DNA of 64,000 bases from the NCBI GenBank assembly GCA_013399015.1, contig VWZX01006814.1, positions 2,294,001 to 2,358,000 on the forward strand. Direction: 5' to 3'. Both the position numbers and the translations under genes were made by a program. A model generated the notes under the pieces. The model saw nothing but the letters and a program-made list of their open reading frames with translations, was not told the origin of the DNA and did not search any database. The DNA comes from Galbula dea (lineage: Eukaryota; Chordata; Aves; Piciformes; Galbulidae). This document shows, piece by piece, positions 27,355 through 37,775 of this stretch; the stretch's first letter is position 1; the number at the start of each line of letters is the position of its first letter.

Positions 27355-28250
27355 TGCTAGGAGGCTGACCCCTATATCACTCCTAGGATGACTGCAGTTT
27401 TAAACTCTGTTTATTCCTGATCCATTTAGGGACAATTGTTCCAGCTTCTCTATCACTTAAATTACTTCTCTCTTATTTACCCCCAAATGACAATATTCAT
27501 ATCCCTTGTCATTTTGCCTGAGCACACATTAAGCACCTTCAGTCTTTTTGTGCAAGATAATCTCTTCATCTGCCTGATTCATCCTCTCAACCCTCTCTTT
27601 GCATCTGCTCTGACACATTGGTGGCTCACAGTCAAATGTTCAATGAATGCACCCAGATCTTCTGTCCTGCTGTCATCTCCACTTGGTGTCACCTGCACCA
27701 ATAGCAAAAAGTCTGCTCATAAATCCCTCTGTGAATGGCCCTGTGCTTTGCTCTATTAAGTTTCAGCTCATTTCTACTTCAGTCCTGAAGTCCATCCAAT
27801 TCTTCCACTATGGTATTTGAGCCTTTTTCTGTATCGACAGTATTTTCAACTTGATGAGAGCAATAAATTCATTTAAAACATTTCTATACTTTGTGCCAAG
27901 TTTATTAATGGAAGTATTAAGCAAGGCATATGCTTGAGGAATTCAATTCAATAATCACCCTTCTAGTCCAGCAATTTTCTTTCCATATCAGCCCACTATT
28001 GTTTCTCTTTCAGCCATGAATGATTTCTGTCTTTTCCAGTTTTAATAACTATCCTTGTGTCATTGTCTCAACTGCTTTACTGAAGTACGTGAAGTCAGAT
28101 CTAAGGAACTTCACATATTTGTCATTTAAAAATGGCCTAATTTTTTATCATTTATCTTTGGGAAATCTTTAGTGCCTTCACTCACTGGCTTTTAATCTCT
28201 AAAACAGTTCTGCTAAGTCTTTCAAGCAAGCACAGCCTTTTTTTCTTCGT
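27355..28250 (-). mobile_element. Ancient decayed CR1/L3-type LINE fragment
   Basis: The minus strand keeps a degenerate reverse-transcriptase block at plus 28055-28099, which translates to SDFTYFSKAVETMTQ. It resembles the CR1 motif DFSKAFDTV around RT motif A. Downstream on the minus strand are relics of the family's internal consensus as I know it: on the plus strand CTTGAGGAATTC near 27934, TGTGCCAAG.TTTATTAATG near 27891, and CAACTTGATG near 27847. Frame is broken by many stops, and the divergence is much higher than in the CR1 tails elsewhere in the window. It is therefore an old insertion, likely from the amniote or early bird radiation. The outer boundaries are approximate. The 107-codon plus-strand frame at 27436-27759 is an antisense artefact. 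Confidence 0.65.
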
Positions 28251-29388
28251 TTTAAGAGTGAAGGACACACTTCTCTGTCTTTGGTAGTGTAGTGGAATCA
28301 CCACTTTTCAATTGTTTGGCAGACAGCACTTTTTGTTCTTATTGTTGTTTTATTATTTTATTTATTTAGTGCCTTGCCAGTTCAGTGAGGTCCAGAATGC
28401 ATTCATTTGTGAGTCAAAAATTGTAAACTAGACCCTACAAACAAATCATCATGCAACACAGACACAAGGAAATGCCCTTGCCTTGCTGGAACACAGACTC
28501 ATTCTTTTCCTGCTAAACACAACACTGCAGAAGCTCTGATTTGCTACTTTGTGTCTTCAGGCTCTTTTGTTAGTTGAAACAGGAAATAGCAGTTGGAAAA
28601 CAGAAAGAGAGACATTTTAGCCTAGTTTATGTATTTCCAGCGATAATTATACAGCAAGTCTAATTACTGCAAGGTTATTCTAATGAATCTAACAATATTG
28701 CAGTACGTCTGATTATGACAAGAATGATTATAAGTTACAGTAACGTGGTACATCAATGTTGTGCTGCATAATAAAGAAGGAAAATGTACAGATTTGTGAT
28801 GAGGCAGAAGGAAAGATATACTGTTATCTGACATTATTGCTACTGGCAGCAGAACTCAATAGCCAAGCGTAGTGCCAATATTTTCCCTCATCATCCTAGT
28901 CACACTGTTTATATAGTGAGAAGGGAAACAGATTAGGAAACAAATCTGCCTGAAAATTGTCTGGGGGAAAAGAAAAATCGTCTGGATGAGGCTAAGGAAT
29001 CATCAGCAACTGGCAGGAAAAAAAGGAAAACACTTCAGCTGCAACTACCCTGCAAGGTGTGCTCCTATGGCTGTATCCTCAAAGAGATCCAATGCAGGGA
29101 AGAGAGGAACTCATCTGAATGTCTCAGTGCAATTGGGCCAGGGCTGCCAGGGAAATTAAAAAACCTGTAACAATCTAATTTGCACATTTTTCTTCTTGTT
29201 CACAGTAAAGCAGCACATCAAAGTTTGTAAATTGAAGAGAAGGAAAGGACTAGAACGAAAATCACAAGGCACAACTTTGTCACACGGAGGTCTAGAGAGT
29301 CAGATGTAGTTTCTAAAACATTAATGAATTTGCCCTTTCTTCATCACCTCTCTTCCACCCACTTTTCCTTCCTTTTCTCACATTTTAG
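28251..29388. other. Non-coding stretch ahead of a possible splice acceptor
   Basis: Unique DNA with no recognised repeat. The last 48 bases (29341-29388) form a strong pyrimidine tract ending in CATTTTAG, which reads as a good 3' splice acceptor. Confidence 0.45.
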
Positions 29389-29568
29389 CTGCAACTCTGA
29401 GATCCCTTTCAGAACAACAGAAACAAAAGAGAGAAATTGTGACCCAGACAGCACAGCCAGAAAAAACTTGTTCTGTTCAAAGGCATTAAAATGGATATTG
29501 GTGGGTGTCACATTTCTTGGGTTTATAGTCATTATCATGAATTTGTACCATGTATCAGATCCTCTAAA
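29389..29568 (+). CDS. Candidate internal exon with a membrane segment (unrecognised)
   Basis: A long C/T tract ends in CATTTTAG at 29388, followed by 180 open bases. CTAAA|GTAATT at 29569 could serve as a donor. The length is a multiple of three, so the exon would be phase-symmetric; its first base C completes a preceding codon. The translation from 29390 gives about 60 residues: a polar half with three Cys (residues 1, 17 and 29), then basic residues R24, K25, K31 and K34, then one hydrophobic run WILVGVTFLGFIVIIM (35-50). That would suit a type II signal anchor. I do not recognise the protein. The same bases are also open on the minus strand (29344-29631), T-rich DNA easily encodes hydrophobic runs, and no partner exon was identified. 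It may be chance. Confidence 0.2.
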
Positions 29569-30016
29569 GTAATTATCTGAAATCAAGACCCATTGTACAA
29601 GTGTTCTAAAGAATGAAATAAACCACAACACTTGAGGTATAAAACCTCACAAATCTAAACAGAGAGTGGATAGAGGGAAAGGAAAGTGTAAGTTTTTATA
29701 AAATTTCAGTGCCAGAACAGGGAACCCAGCTTCTGAACTTCCACACACTACTCACTACTGGAAAAATACAATCAGTTTGTACAAACTCTGAGTGTTACTT
29801 TTGATAAGGATTTAAGTATTAAAAAGTTGGCATTTAAAGGGAAATATTTGTCAAGGTAGACAACACTTTTTTCTCCTACCATATGAGACACTGGAACATA
29901 ACAGTATTGAAAGTGTGGGAAGTTGTGAAAAAGCAACACTGCGAAAATACATATCCAAAGGGTATCCAAAGTGTCCAGCCCTCTCTCCTCTTATGAGCTG
30001 AGAATATTTCAGGTAT
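29569..30016. other. Non-coding stretch, nothing recognised
   Basis: AT-rich sequence. The frame 29772-29969 (-) is unsupported. Confidence 0.5.
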
Positions 30017-30064
30017 AAAAGCTTAACTCATATCAGATAGAAAAGTTTAATTCATATCCATTCA
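30017..30064. repeat. Imperfect tandem duplication, 24-base unit
   Basis: The unit AAAAGCTTAACTCATATC plus six more bases (30017-30040) is followed directly by a copy with scattered changes (30041-30064, AAAAGTTTAATTCATATCC start). It lies about 80 bases upstream of the first copy of the 73-base direct repeat. Confidence 0.75.
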
Positions 30065-30146
30065 CTTTATATTTTCACCCTTTATATATCATTTATTCTT
30101 TTAATTTCAATTTCCTCACTCTTCCCAAATTACTTTATGCTAATAC

Positions 30147-30219
30147 AATTGTACCATCCCCCATATTATTCTCAAGTATCTCTCATGTTTTGTTACTATT
30201 TCCATTTTAGTTTATTTCT
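30147..30219 (+). repeat. 73-base direct repeat, copy A (probable source)
   Basis: Positions 30147-30219 match 33946-34018 base for base in the same orientation, offset 3799. Copy A sits in AT/T-rich sequence with no break visible at either edge, so it is the likelier original. It shows no resemblance to a repeat family known to me and no terminal structure. A plus-strand frame at 30137-30376 spans it and is unsupported. Confidence 0.95.
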
Positions 30220-33040
30220 TCTTAGTAATTCTGCTGGCTTTAAGCTTTTAAAAGATCTTTTCCACTTCAAGCATACAAATTTCAGATCAGTATCATACTG
30301 CACTTGCATAAGGCAAGTCATAACTGCTGTCATTCCTGCAACTATTAGTCAGTTTAGGTCAGTGATGAGACTTTGACCTTTGGGAAAAACCCAACTCAAA
30401 GTCAGCCTATATGGGCACAAGCATATCTGTGTTTGTCAGGTTTGACTTTTAAGAACACTAAGCAAGTATCTCCCAGAGATATGACCTGTGGTAAGATAGA
30501 TTTTCTTCCTAACCATCAAAGACAAACATTTATGGGAACATTTTTTGGTTCCACAGAAAGTAAAAAATGTTCTTCAAATGTTTACTTACAGTCCTGAAAG
30601 AGCTTTAATCAATAAGGATCCCTAAGTTCTTGCAATATTGTGTTGTTTCTGATGCAAAATCAGGCAATGCTACCTTTGATATAAAGCACAATAGGGTTTT
30701 TCCTCTCTCAGTATTTTTTCTTTTGATTTTTACATTCAGGTTATCTTACCCATGTCACTCAGTTTCAGTAGTGTCATCCATGACTTATGTCTTTGGTAAC
30801 TTGGCATTCTCCAGCCTGCCTACTGATAAATCCACAAGTATATAAATACATATAGTTCTCCATATATCTCTGTGTGCTTAGATTTGTCAAATGTGTATGC
30901 CTGGATCCTGGATTATACACTAAACTGTTCTAATCAGAATTTCCATATGTTAGGTTTCCTCCTCAAAGTGCATTTCTTGCTAGTTGAGGCTCTACTGGAG
31001 CAGAAGAAAAGCACCAAGGGTGCAGAAAGCAAAAGGACTCCTAAAGTTATCCATCTTGGATTTAAAGGTCAACATGGTAGCCATGTGACAACCAGGTATG
31101 TGACACCAACTGATTAGTTCCCACTTCTTGTAACCTGTGTCTGATTTTGTGTGTGCCATCTTAGGGCATAGATTAAGTTGTAATCACCTGTCAAGGACAG
31201 CTAATTTTGAAAGGGAGAAGGGTAGCAAAAATACTAGTTATGCATGTGAAAATTTGGTATCGGTGTTGCTTTTTATCCTAAACATCAGATCCTCCTGCTG
31301 TGGAGAGACACGAGATGAGCTGGGAGGGACTGTACCAAAAGCGTAGGAAAGGATGAGGGCAGTACTCTGGGATGAAAACATGCTTGCTCATGGACCATCA
31401 GGGAATTAGTCTCCACCTCAAAGGTGGTTACATTTCTGTAATGGTAAAAAGGCCTATACTGTGTTTTATTCATGGACAACATAGACATAGTGACTTTCAT
31501 CCTAATTTAAAACATTATTTGTTCATAAGTGAGAGAATTGCAAAACGAATATTGGATTTTTCTTCTCTCTTTACTCAATCATTATCTTTTTTTCCCAGAA
31601 AGAAGCTGGACAGCTATTTTCTCTTTTTTTACCAAAGCAACTTCCTAATGAGCAGAGAAGTTCTAAAGAGTCCCACTGCTTCAGAAAGTGACTTGCAAAC
31701 CAACACCTATTTATCTGAGGAAAAAAACCAGAATCCACAGAAAATTGTTCCTATTTGATTAAAGGTTATAAATGACCTTCTATCATCTAGGTAAAATAAA
31801 GAACAGATAAGCCTTCAAGACTACTTCAAAAATATATCAGTTTATTTTATCCCTCCCAGAAGAAAAAGAAGAGGAAAACATGCATAGGCTAAAAAGAAAA
31901 CCACAAGTTACAAGTTTATAACCAAGTATCAAATAATCAATTGTTAAGCAGGAATTTGTTACAACAGACCTACTTTCATGAAATGCAAAAGAGTAGCCTT
32001 ATCAGAAGATTACCTTCCTCTAACACACACCAGCAATAACAAGTCTGTAAGTGCTAGCTCTCCTCTCATATTCACTCATCTCCTTCACCTTATTCTCACT
32101 GCATTCCTCATCTCCTCCTATGTTTCAGCTTGACAAGTTCTCTCTTGTTTTATCAAGGAGCAGTAAGGACATGTCTGAAGAAGTCTCTCAGACACCCACA
32201 TTCCAGAACTAGTGATTCATAGGAAAAATAAGCATCAAGTATAAGGCAGATAGAACTAGAAGCAAGGGCCGATCAAGAGGCTGCTAGATCAATGTAGATC
32301 AGAAGCAGAACCCCTCAGCTCAGAGGCAGTTGTGCAGCTTGGGGTTTTCATTCACTAAGGCTTCTTTATTTTCACCATTCAGAAGTTATGTCAGCCTGAC
32401 TCCTTCGCAGAGCAAAGACTTCAGACAATTTCATGTGTTTCAAGTGTTTTTCAATCTGCCACTGTCACCAATATATGTCAAGACTTGACTTTAAAAGTTC
32501 CTGTTGCAGGCATGAAAGGAAATGTAAATGAAAAGCTCAAGTACACAGGTTGTTTACAAACAGCCTTTTATAATTTTAAATGAAACAGAATCTTGTGCCA
32601 CTTCCTCAACACAGTCCGAAATCTTATTGGTGTCCAAAATATCACCATAGAACAAGTGAAGAAAAAAATACTTGCTTAAAGCTCTGAATCTCCAACTCAC
32701 CAACAAACAAGAAACAGAAACAGGGACCTCAATTTTCCTCTTAGACTCAAGACCAGATTTTGTCTAATAAGTGAAAGATTATTCAAACACACGAAAATAC
32801 AAAGACAACTGTAAAGATGACTTGCATACAACCAAAGAGAAGCCTCAGTATTCCTTTTTCCACACATTATCATATTTTTTTTCTGTAGCTGGTTTAGAAA
32901 GAAGGTATTTTGGGTGAAAGTTGTCCAAACTCAGTTTCTAGAACATTGTTCTTCGAACAGGAGCCTGTTCCTCTGCAAAGAGCTCGGAGACCTGACAATG
33001 TTATGATATAGCAAATCCACTGGCCAGATTCATCATTGTG
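30220..33040. other. Non-coding stretch, nothing recognised
   Basis: Several overlapping frames (30373-30597, 30630-30845, 30872-31117, 31137-31346, 31372-31758, all +) cluster here. They lie in different frames, without splice logic or family features. The 128-codon one at 31372-31758 is the longest. The minus strand has AATAAA at plus 31842-31847 and 32365-32370, of no proven use. Confidence 0.45.
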
Positions 33041-33280
33041 TTATTCCACGTCTTCGCTGAAGTAAACATCAGTAAGACCAGAAACATAGATGGGGGAATT
33101 GTACACCCTCAATTTTCTCCTGTCTGCTGGATGACTGTGTAACACACTGTTCCCAGCTACTAAATTATTTAGAACATCATCTACAAACATCTGGAAACAT
33201 ATTTCTTGCTTCAGTTCAATCACTTGCATTTTATCCCTTCTCTTTAATTTGTTGGCAGAGGAAATAATAAAAGCTGTCAT
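33041..33280 (-). CDS. Weak candidate: charged 79-codon open frame (unrecognised)
   Basis: The minus-strand frame ends with a stop at 33041. Its composition is more protein-like than that of its neighbours: a K/R-rich start, an amphipathic stretch (VIELKQEICFQMFVDDVLNN), and an acidic end (YFSEDVE). If real it could be a terminal exon. Against it, no pyrimidine-rich acceptor precedes it on the minus strand, the Met start has no support, and frames of this length are common here. I recognise no homologue. The poly(A)-type hexamer at plus 32365-32370 (minus AATAAA) would lie about 670 bases downstream. Confidence 0.12.
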   Translation of the reverse strand: MTAFIISSANKLKRRDKMQVIELKQEICFQMFVDDVLNNLVAGNSVLHSHPADRRKLRVYNSPIYVSGLTDVYFSEDVE

Positions 33281-33700
33281 TCCAAATGGCTCTTTCAGAT
33301 CATTTGAAATTACTTAGGTAATGTGTTACCTCAAAGCTATTTTTTTAAATAATCATTTCTCTCTATCCTGTACATTACAGGATGCAACAAAAAACTGTGA
33401 AACTAGAAGTATGTTTAGAGTCTGAATTTCCTAAATAGTTAACTACATTTTGTTACAGTTAATAGGAAAAACCTCAGGAGAATTATAATAGCCAATATAT
33501 CTGTGGTATGCCTTTGTGAGCTGAAATATACATTACAGGATAAAATGATAGCAACGCTCTTCTATTTAAAGGGGAAATTGTCTCTAGGGCACAGGAGTCC
33601 CTAATGGGAAAAAAAAAAAAAAAAGATGACAGAAGACCCTCAGTGAAACATCAGCACTCAGGTGAGATCTTTTTTCTAGATCCATGAGCCCTTCCTCTGC
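33281..33700. other. Non-coding stretch with a poly-A run
   Basis: Contains a 16-base A run at 33609-33624. It is not attached to any recognised retroposed sequence. Nothing else was recognised before the CR1 piece. Confidence 0.5.
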
Positions 33701-33945
33701 ATTCAGTTCTGGGGTCCTCAGCATAAGAAAGATGTGGACCTTCTAGAGTGAGTCCAGAGGAGGGCCACGAAAGATGATCAGAGGGCTGGAGCACCTCCCC
33801 TACAAGGACAGTCTGAGAGAGCTGGGATTGTTCAGCCTGGAGAAGAGAAGGCTTTGGGGGAACTTTATAGCCGCCATCCAAGGGGGCTTATAAAATGGAG
33901 GGAGATAGACTCTTTACCCAAGTAGAAAGCAATAGGAGAAGGGGG
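33701..33945 (+). mobile_element. CR1 LINE internal fragment lacking its 3' end
   Basis: Shows the well-known CR1 end-of-ORF2/3' region: CAGTTCTGGGGTCCTCAGCA (33704-33723), GAGTCCAGAGGAGGGCCACG, AAGATGATCAGAGGGCTGGA, GCCTGGAGAAGAGAAGGCT and GACTCTTTACCCA. The reading GWDCSAWRREGF-type frame is broken, so nothing is expressed. The match stops at GGAGAAGGGG (about 33945). The remaining 3' UTR and ATTCTRTG repeats are absent, and a 73-base copy of sequence from 30.15 kb begins at once. Loss of the 3' end is unusual, because CR1 integrates from its 3' end. The minus-strand frame 33651-33881 is antisense to it. Confidence 0.93.
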
Positions 33946-34018
33946 AATTGTACCATCCCCCATATTATTCTCAAGTATCTCTCATGTTTTGTTACTATTT
34001 CCATTTTAGTTTATTTCT
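33946..34018 (+). repeat. 73-base direct repeat, copy B (probable insertion)
   Basis: Identical to 30147-30219 over all 73 bases. The upstream edge is the broken CR1. The downstream edge is unrelated sequence starting GCTCACTGG, where copy A continues TCTTAG instead. Zero differences over 73 bases imply a recent event or recent conversion. Copy B is likelier derived, because it is sandwiched at a rearrangement junction. Confidence 0.95.
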
Positions 34019-35280
34019 GCTCACTGGAAAGCACAGGGGGTGAAAAGTAGCAAAGGATGGCACCAAATAAAAAGTTAGCACATTGGTTAGCAACACAACA
34101 CTTCTGGTCTGTACACCGCCCTTCGTCACTATCATCTGCCAAAATACACATTTCAGCCATAGCCATCTGTATGTATAGAGAGCGAGGAGAAAGAACAAAG
34201 CCAATTGCACATCCATGCTAAGAGGGACAGAAATATTTGCTGCCAAGATGTCTTATTCTGTTCTTCAGTCACACTGGCACGCACAAAGCAGTAATGTAGT
34301 TTCTTGTTTAGCAGCCTGCAGCTTCTTTCTGAGGCTGCTGAGTATCATCCCTACGACAAGCGTTGAGTTTCAGCCCAGCTCACATTGAAAGGAAGATAAA
34401 AAGACATCTATGTCAAAGCAGTGGCCCAATTTGCCAAGTGTGCAGACCTAACATTTCAAAATCCATATAATCTGACCCACATACAGAAACAGCTTAAATT
34501 CAGAGTTATCCATCACCTATAAATAATAACAATGTGAGAAATATAAGGAGGTGAATAGGTGACAGATTTAGAATCTTGGGTATCTATTTCAAAGCCTGAA
34601 TTTAAAGCAACTCTTTTTGCAAATATTTGCTTATATTGATGTAGTAACAAACAGTGATCTGAATTATTTTGACTTTCAGCTGACATCTTACAGGCACAGC
34701 ACTGACTTTGAAGCCAACCTACTCTTACCCTGTTGTAGTAATATGGATTTCAGGCAGTAGAGGATGGCACTGTCCATTCAAGCTCACAAAGGAAGTTCGT
34801 ACTGTAGTACAGAACCACAACAATCTCTTATCACTGCACAGAGTATAGCAGGATTACAACAGGTTTTGGACCAAATCCACAGCCCTCACCATCCAGTGGT
34901 ATCATGCTTTTCCCTTATTACCATGCCATGCACTCCCAACGTTTTACCTTGAGCCAGCTCTGGCACAGGTCTGGTCCTATAGTGTATCAATTCCATTTAC
35001 TAAAACAGCAGAAAATTACCTTGGCAAAACCCAAAACCTTTAGCTGGGTTAGAGAGGCAACCAGCTCTCCATGCAAAAAGGTAAAGTGTCAGACATGAGG
35101 AAGGAGGAAGAGGAACCTTGTTCTTCTATGTCAACAAGCTGTGACCAGCTCATCTGTCACCTGAATCCACATCCTGAGCCCCACTGCAGGGAGTGTGAGA
35201 GCAAATAGCCCATCTTGCCTCTGAAGAGATCAGTGCTGACAGGAAGACATGAGAGGGATTAGGGAAAACATCATTTGCTG
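34019..35280. other. Non-coding stretch, nothing recognised
   Basis: Unique DNA. Frames at 33995-34246 (-), 34764-34952 (+) and 34904-35098 (+) are unsupported. The first begins inside copy B of the direct repeat. Confidence 0.5.
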
Positions 35281-35345
35281 GAAAGTAATTTGCCTGTTAT
35301 CATACAACCATTCGATGGTAGAGCTGTTAAACAAGAACCCTCACA
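35281..35345 (+). mobile_element. Possible MIR-like ancient SINE relic
   Basis: The order of words AAGTAATTTGCC, ATCATACAACCATT, GGTAGAGCTG and ACAAGAACCC follows the MIR-type 3' region (AAGTAACTTGCCC...TCACACAGC...GGCAGAGC...GAACCC) with many substitutions. Amniote genomes carry such relics. This is recognition by eye at low identity. Confidence 0.45.
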
Positions 35346-37664
35346 AAACAGCATCTGAACAAATCTATTGCCCTCATCCTCAATTTTATATCGATTTTTA
35401 TTATTTTGGGGGTTTTTTAGAATGTTATACTTGTCATCTTTTCTGTTTAAAATACCTTTTTCTTGATCAGCTGGAACACAGTCAAAATACGTTGGCTACA
35501 TCCTAAATTACACAACCCAACTTGCCAAAGGTTAAACCTAAGAAAACACACTCAATGAAAAATTTAAATGAAATACTGAAAAATAAAAAGTCAGAGAAAT
35601 ATAAAAGCTTTCTCTTTGGTATGGAAACCCTGCCACCTTATTTTTTAATTCACACTGGAAATAGTTTTCAGCAAAGTGAGGGAAACTGGATCTGTATGGA
35701 ATGGAAGTAAATCTGTCCCACAGAAATGAATGTGATATTTTTCAAAATGGAGAAAATTTGAAAGACATAGCCCAAACCCTTGCATCAAGTTGATCTCAAT
35801 GAGTATTTGCAACTATTTCTCTTGTGAAATAGCTCCAGAGAATTCCATGCATATGTTTTCCAATAGCTTAACTTTCAAATCATTCAGTAATCATGTTCTA
35901 ACTAGAAGAGAATGAATTAAGCATATTCCTGGACTACCTAGGAGAAAAATATTATAAGGCTCAAAATTTATAAATCTGCAGCACTAGTGAAAAGAATTAT
36001 TTTGCCCTTGGGCTACAAATGAATGGTTAGGTTTGCCAGCATTCAAAAGAGTATTAGACATTTATACAGCTAATGAGAGCATTCATGGTTATGTAAGAAG
36101 GGATAAATAAAATTAAGGCTATAAGTTTTCATCCTTCAGGGCTAGGGAAAAAAACATTTCTTTGGTGGAAAATTATTTTATGAAGACCTGAGGTAAAATC
36201 TTGACCTTGTTAAAGTAACTTAGAATTCTTCTAAAGTAGCTATGATTTTACCCCAACCTTGCTTAATTATGTAGCTTCCTGCAACTTCATTAGGCTATTC
36301 ATCATCTGCAGAGCTTTTTATGTTTTCTCACAGCACCTGAAAATAACCAGTATATCTACAGATAAGCAGCTAGTTAGGCTTTAGGTATAAACAAAAAAGA
36401 AAAATGTTGTGTTCCTTTTAGGTCCATTTTAGAGAACTGAAATTAAATATCAGATCTGATTGGGAACTGACATGCTGCTCATTTAGCTGGCTTTAAGGCT
36501 ATCAAAGTCTTTGATATAAAAACACAGTACAGTACATTCCCTATCATACTGCATTATCCTGCTCTCAGGGAGCAGCAATAGGTTGGTGTTGATTTATTCA
36601 TGAAGAAAATCTACTCCAGTTCCACTCTGAATTCCTTTGTGTTACCATCAAAGCAGGATCCCTGAAAGTCCCTAAAGCTGCCTGATAAGTGTCGTTAGCC
36701 CTGGCATCTTGCAAGTATGGTTCTCCCAATTCCACTCTCTTAGCTGTCTGCCAGCTATTTCCCAGCAAGCAGCAAAGTACAAAATCCCACTCCTCCCCTA
36801 TTTTCCTTTGTTTTTCTACCTTCTTGTCCCTCTCACAGACATGTACACAACTCCCTGTTGTTTCTCCCATAACCATATTACCTCCAGCCAGCTGCTTTAC
36901 TTCTCCTGCTGTGGCAGATGGACAGTAAAACAAGGGTTACACAGGGTGAATATCTCATAAAAGCCTCTCTGTTTTGGCTGGCAGTTCTGCAGGGTGGACT
37001 CATATAGGTCTTTGGTAGCTGTAATGCAGAGTCAGATGCTGAAGTTTCACTGTTTGTCTTGGTACTGTATCCAGTTGTTTATAATGTAACATCTCCAGAA
37101 TTCTACATGATTAATCATGATTATTCACTGCACTGTGATATGATGTGAGATTACTCTTTAGATGTTTGTCAAAGTATGAACCTGGGTTACACTAATCTTC
37201 TCATGCCAAGAAGCATGATTGTAAAAGGTATTTAAGTGGTGGGAAGCATTACTTTCCCAGTGCTATTGGTGACAACATCACCTCCATTTAGCCATTCTTT
37301 GACACCTAGTGGGGTAGGGTATTCTCCCTAATAAAGCACTAAGGTAATTGATTACTAGAGACCTGAAGTGGTGTCTTAAATTAAAACCATTTTTCCCCTT
37401 ATGTGCTTAAAGCCTCAGTTCCTTCTGTAGGGGTAGGAAAAGAGAGAAAACCAGCTGACAGATAAGACATTTAAAAGAGAGCAATGGCTGAGATGGGAAA
37501 CTGTGCACTTGAGTGCTGCTCTGTGCTGCCTGAGTTCTACATCAGAGAAAGAGGCTGGGAAACCTGTGAGCATAGTGAAATACTTATAAACCCTGAAGAA
37601 TAGGAGTACTGAGATTGATTCAGACATTCACTGACTATCATTTTCCAAGAATCTTGCACAAATT
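35346..37664. other. Non-coding stretch, nothing recognised
   Basis: Unique AT-rich DNA. At 36598-36960, frames are open on both strands and in two plus frames over the same bases, a sign of low stop-codon content rather than of a gene. A C/T-rich plus strand there explains it. Confidence 0.5.
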
Positions 37665-37775
37665 ATTAAGGGATAATTCTCAAAGGTTATTAAAGAAATA
37701 GGTGTACGTTACCCTTGAATTTCAAAGGAATTTCAGTGTAAAATCCCCTCCAGCTCTTTTGAAAATCTAGGCTTA
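37665..37775. repeat. Possible ancient repeat with inverted ends
   Basis: The left part (GGATAATTCTCAAAGG, 37670-37685) and right part (CTCTTTTGAAAATCTAGGC, about 37754-37772) are roughly inverted relative to each other. Between them lie AATAGGTGTA and TTCAAAGGAATTTCAGTG. This resembles an old sauropsid repeat with a GATTTTCAAAGG...CTTTGAAAATC layout that I have seen in bird and turtle sequence but cannot name. Confidence 0.3.

Noticed and set aside
27436..27759. 107-codon frame (+)
   Set aside because: Antisense to the decayed CR1 element.
31372..31758. 128-codon frame (+)
   Set aside because: One of several overlapping frames in different phases; no family feature.
33609..33624. 16-base A run as a retroposon tail
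   Set aside because: No recognisable retroposed sequence lies on its 5' side and no target-site duplication was seen.
36598..36960. Three frames open over the same bases
   Set aside because: Simultaneous openness on both strands reflects composition; no coding signature.
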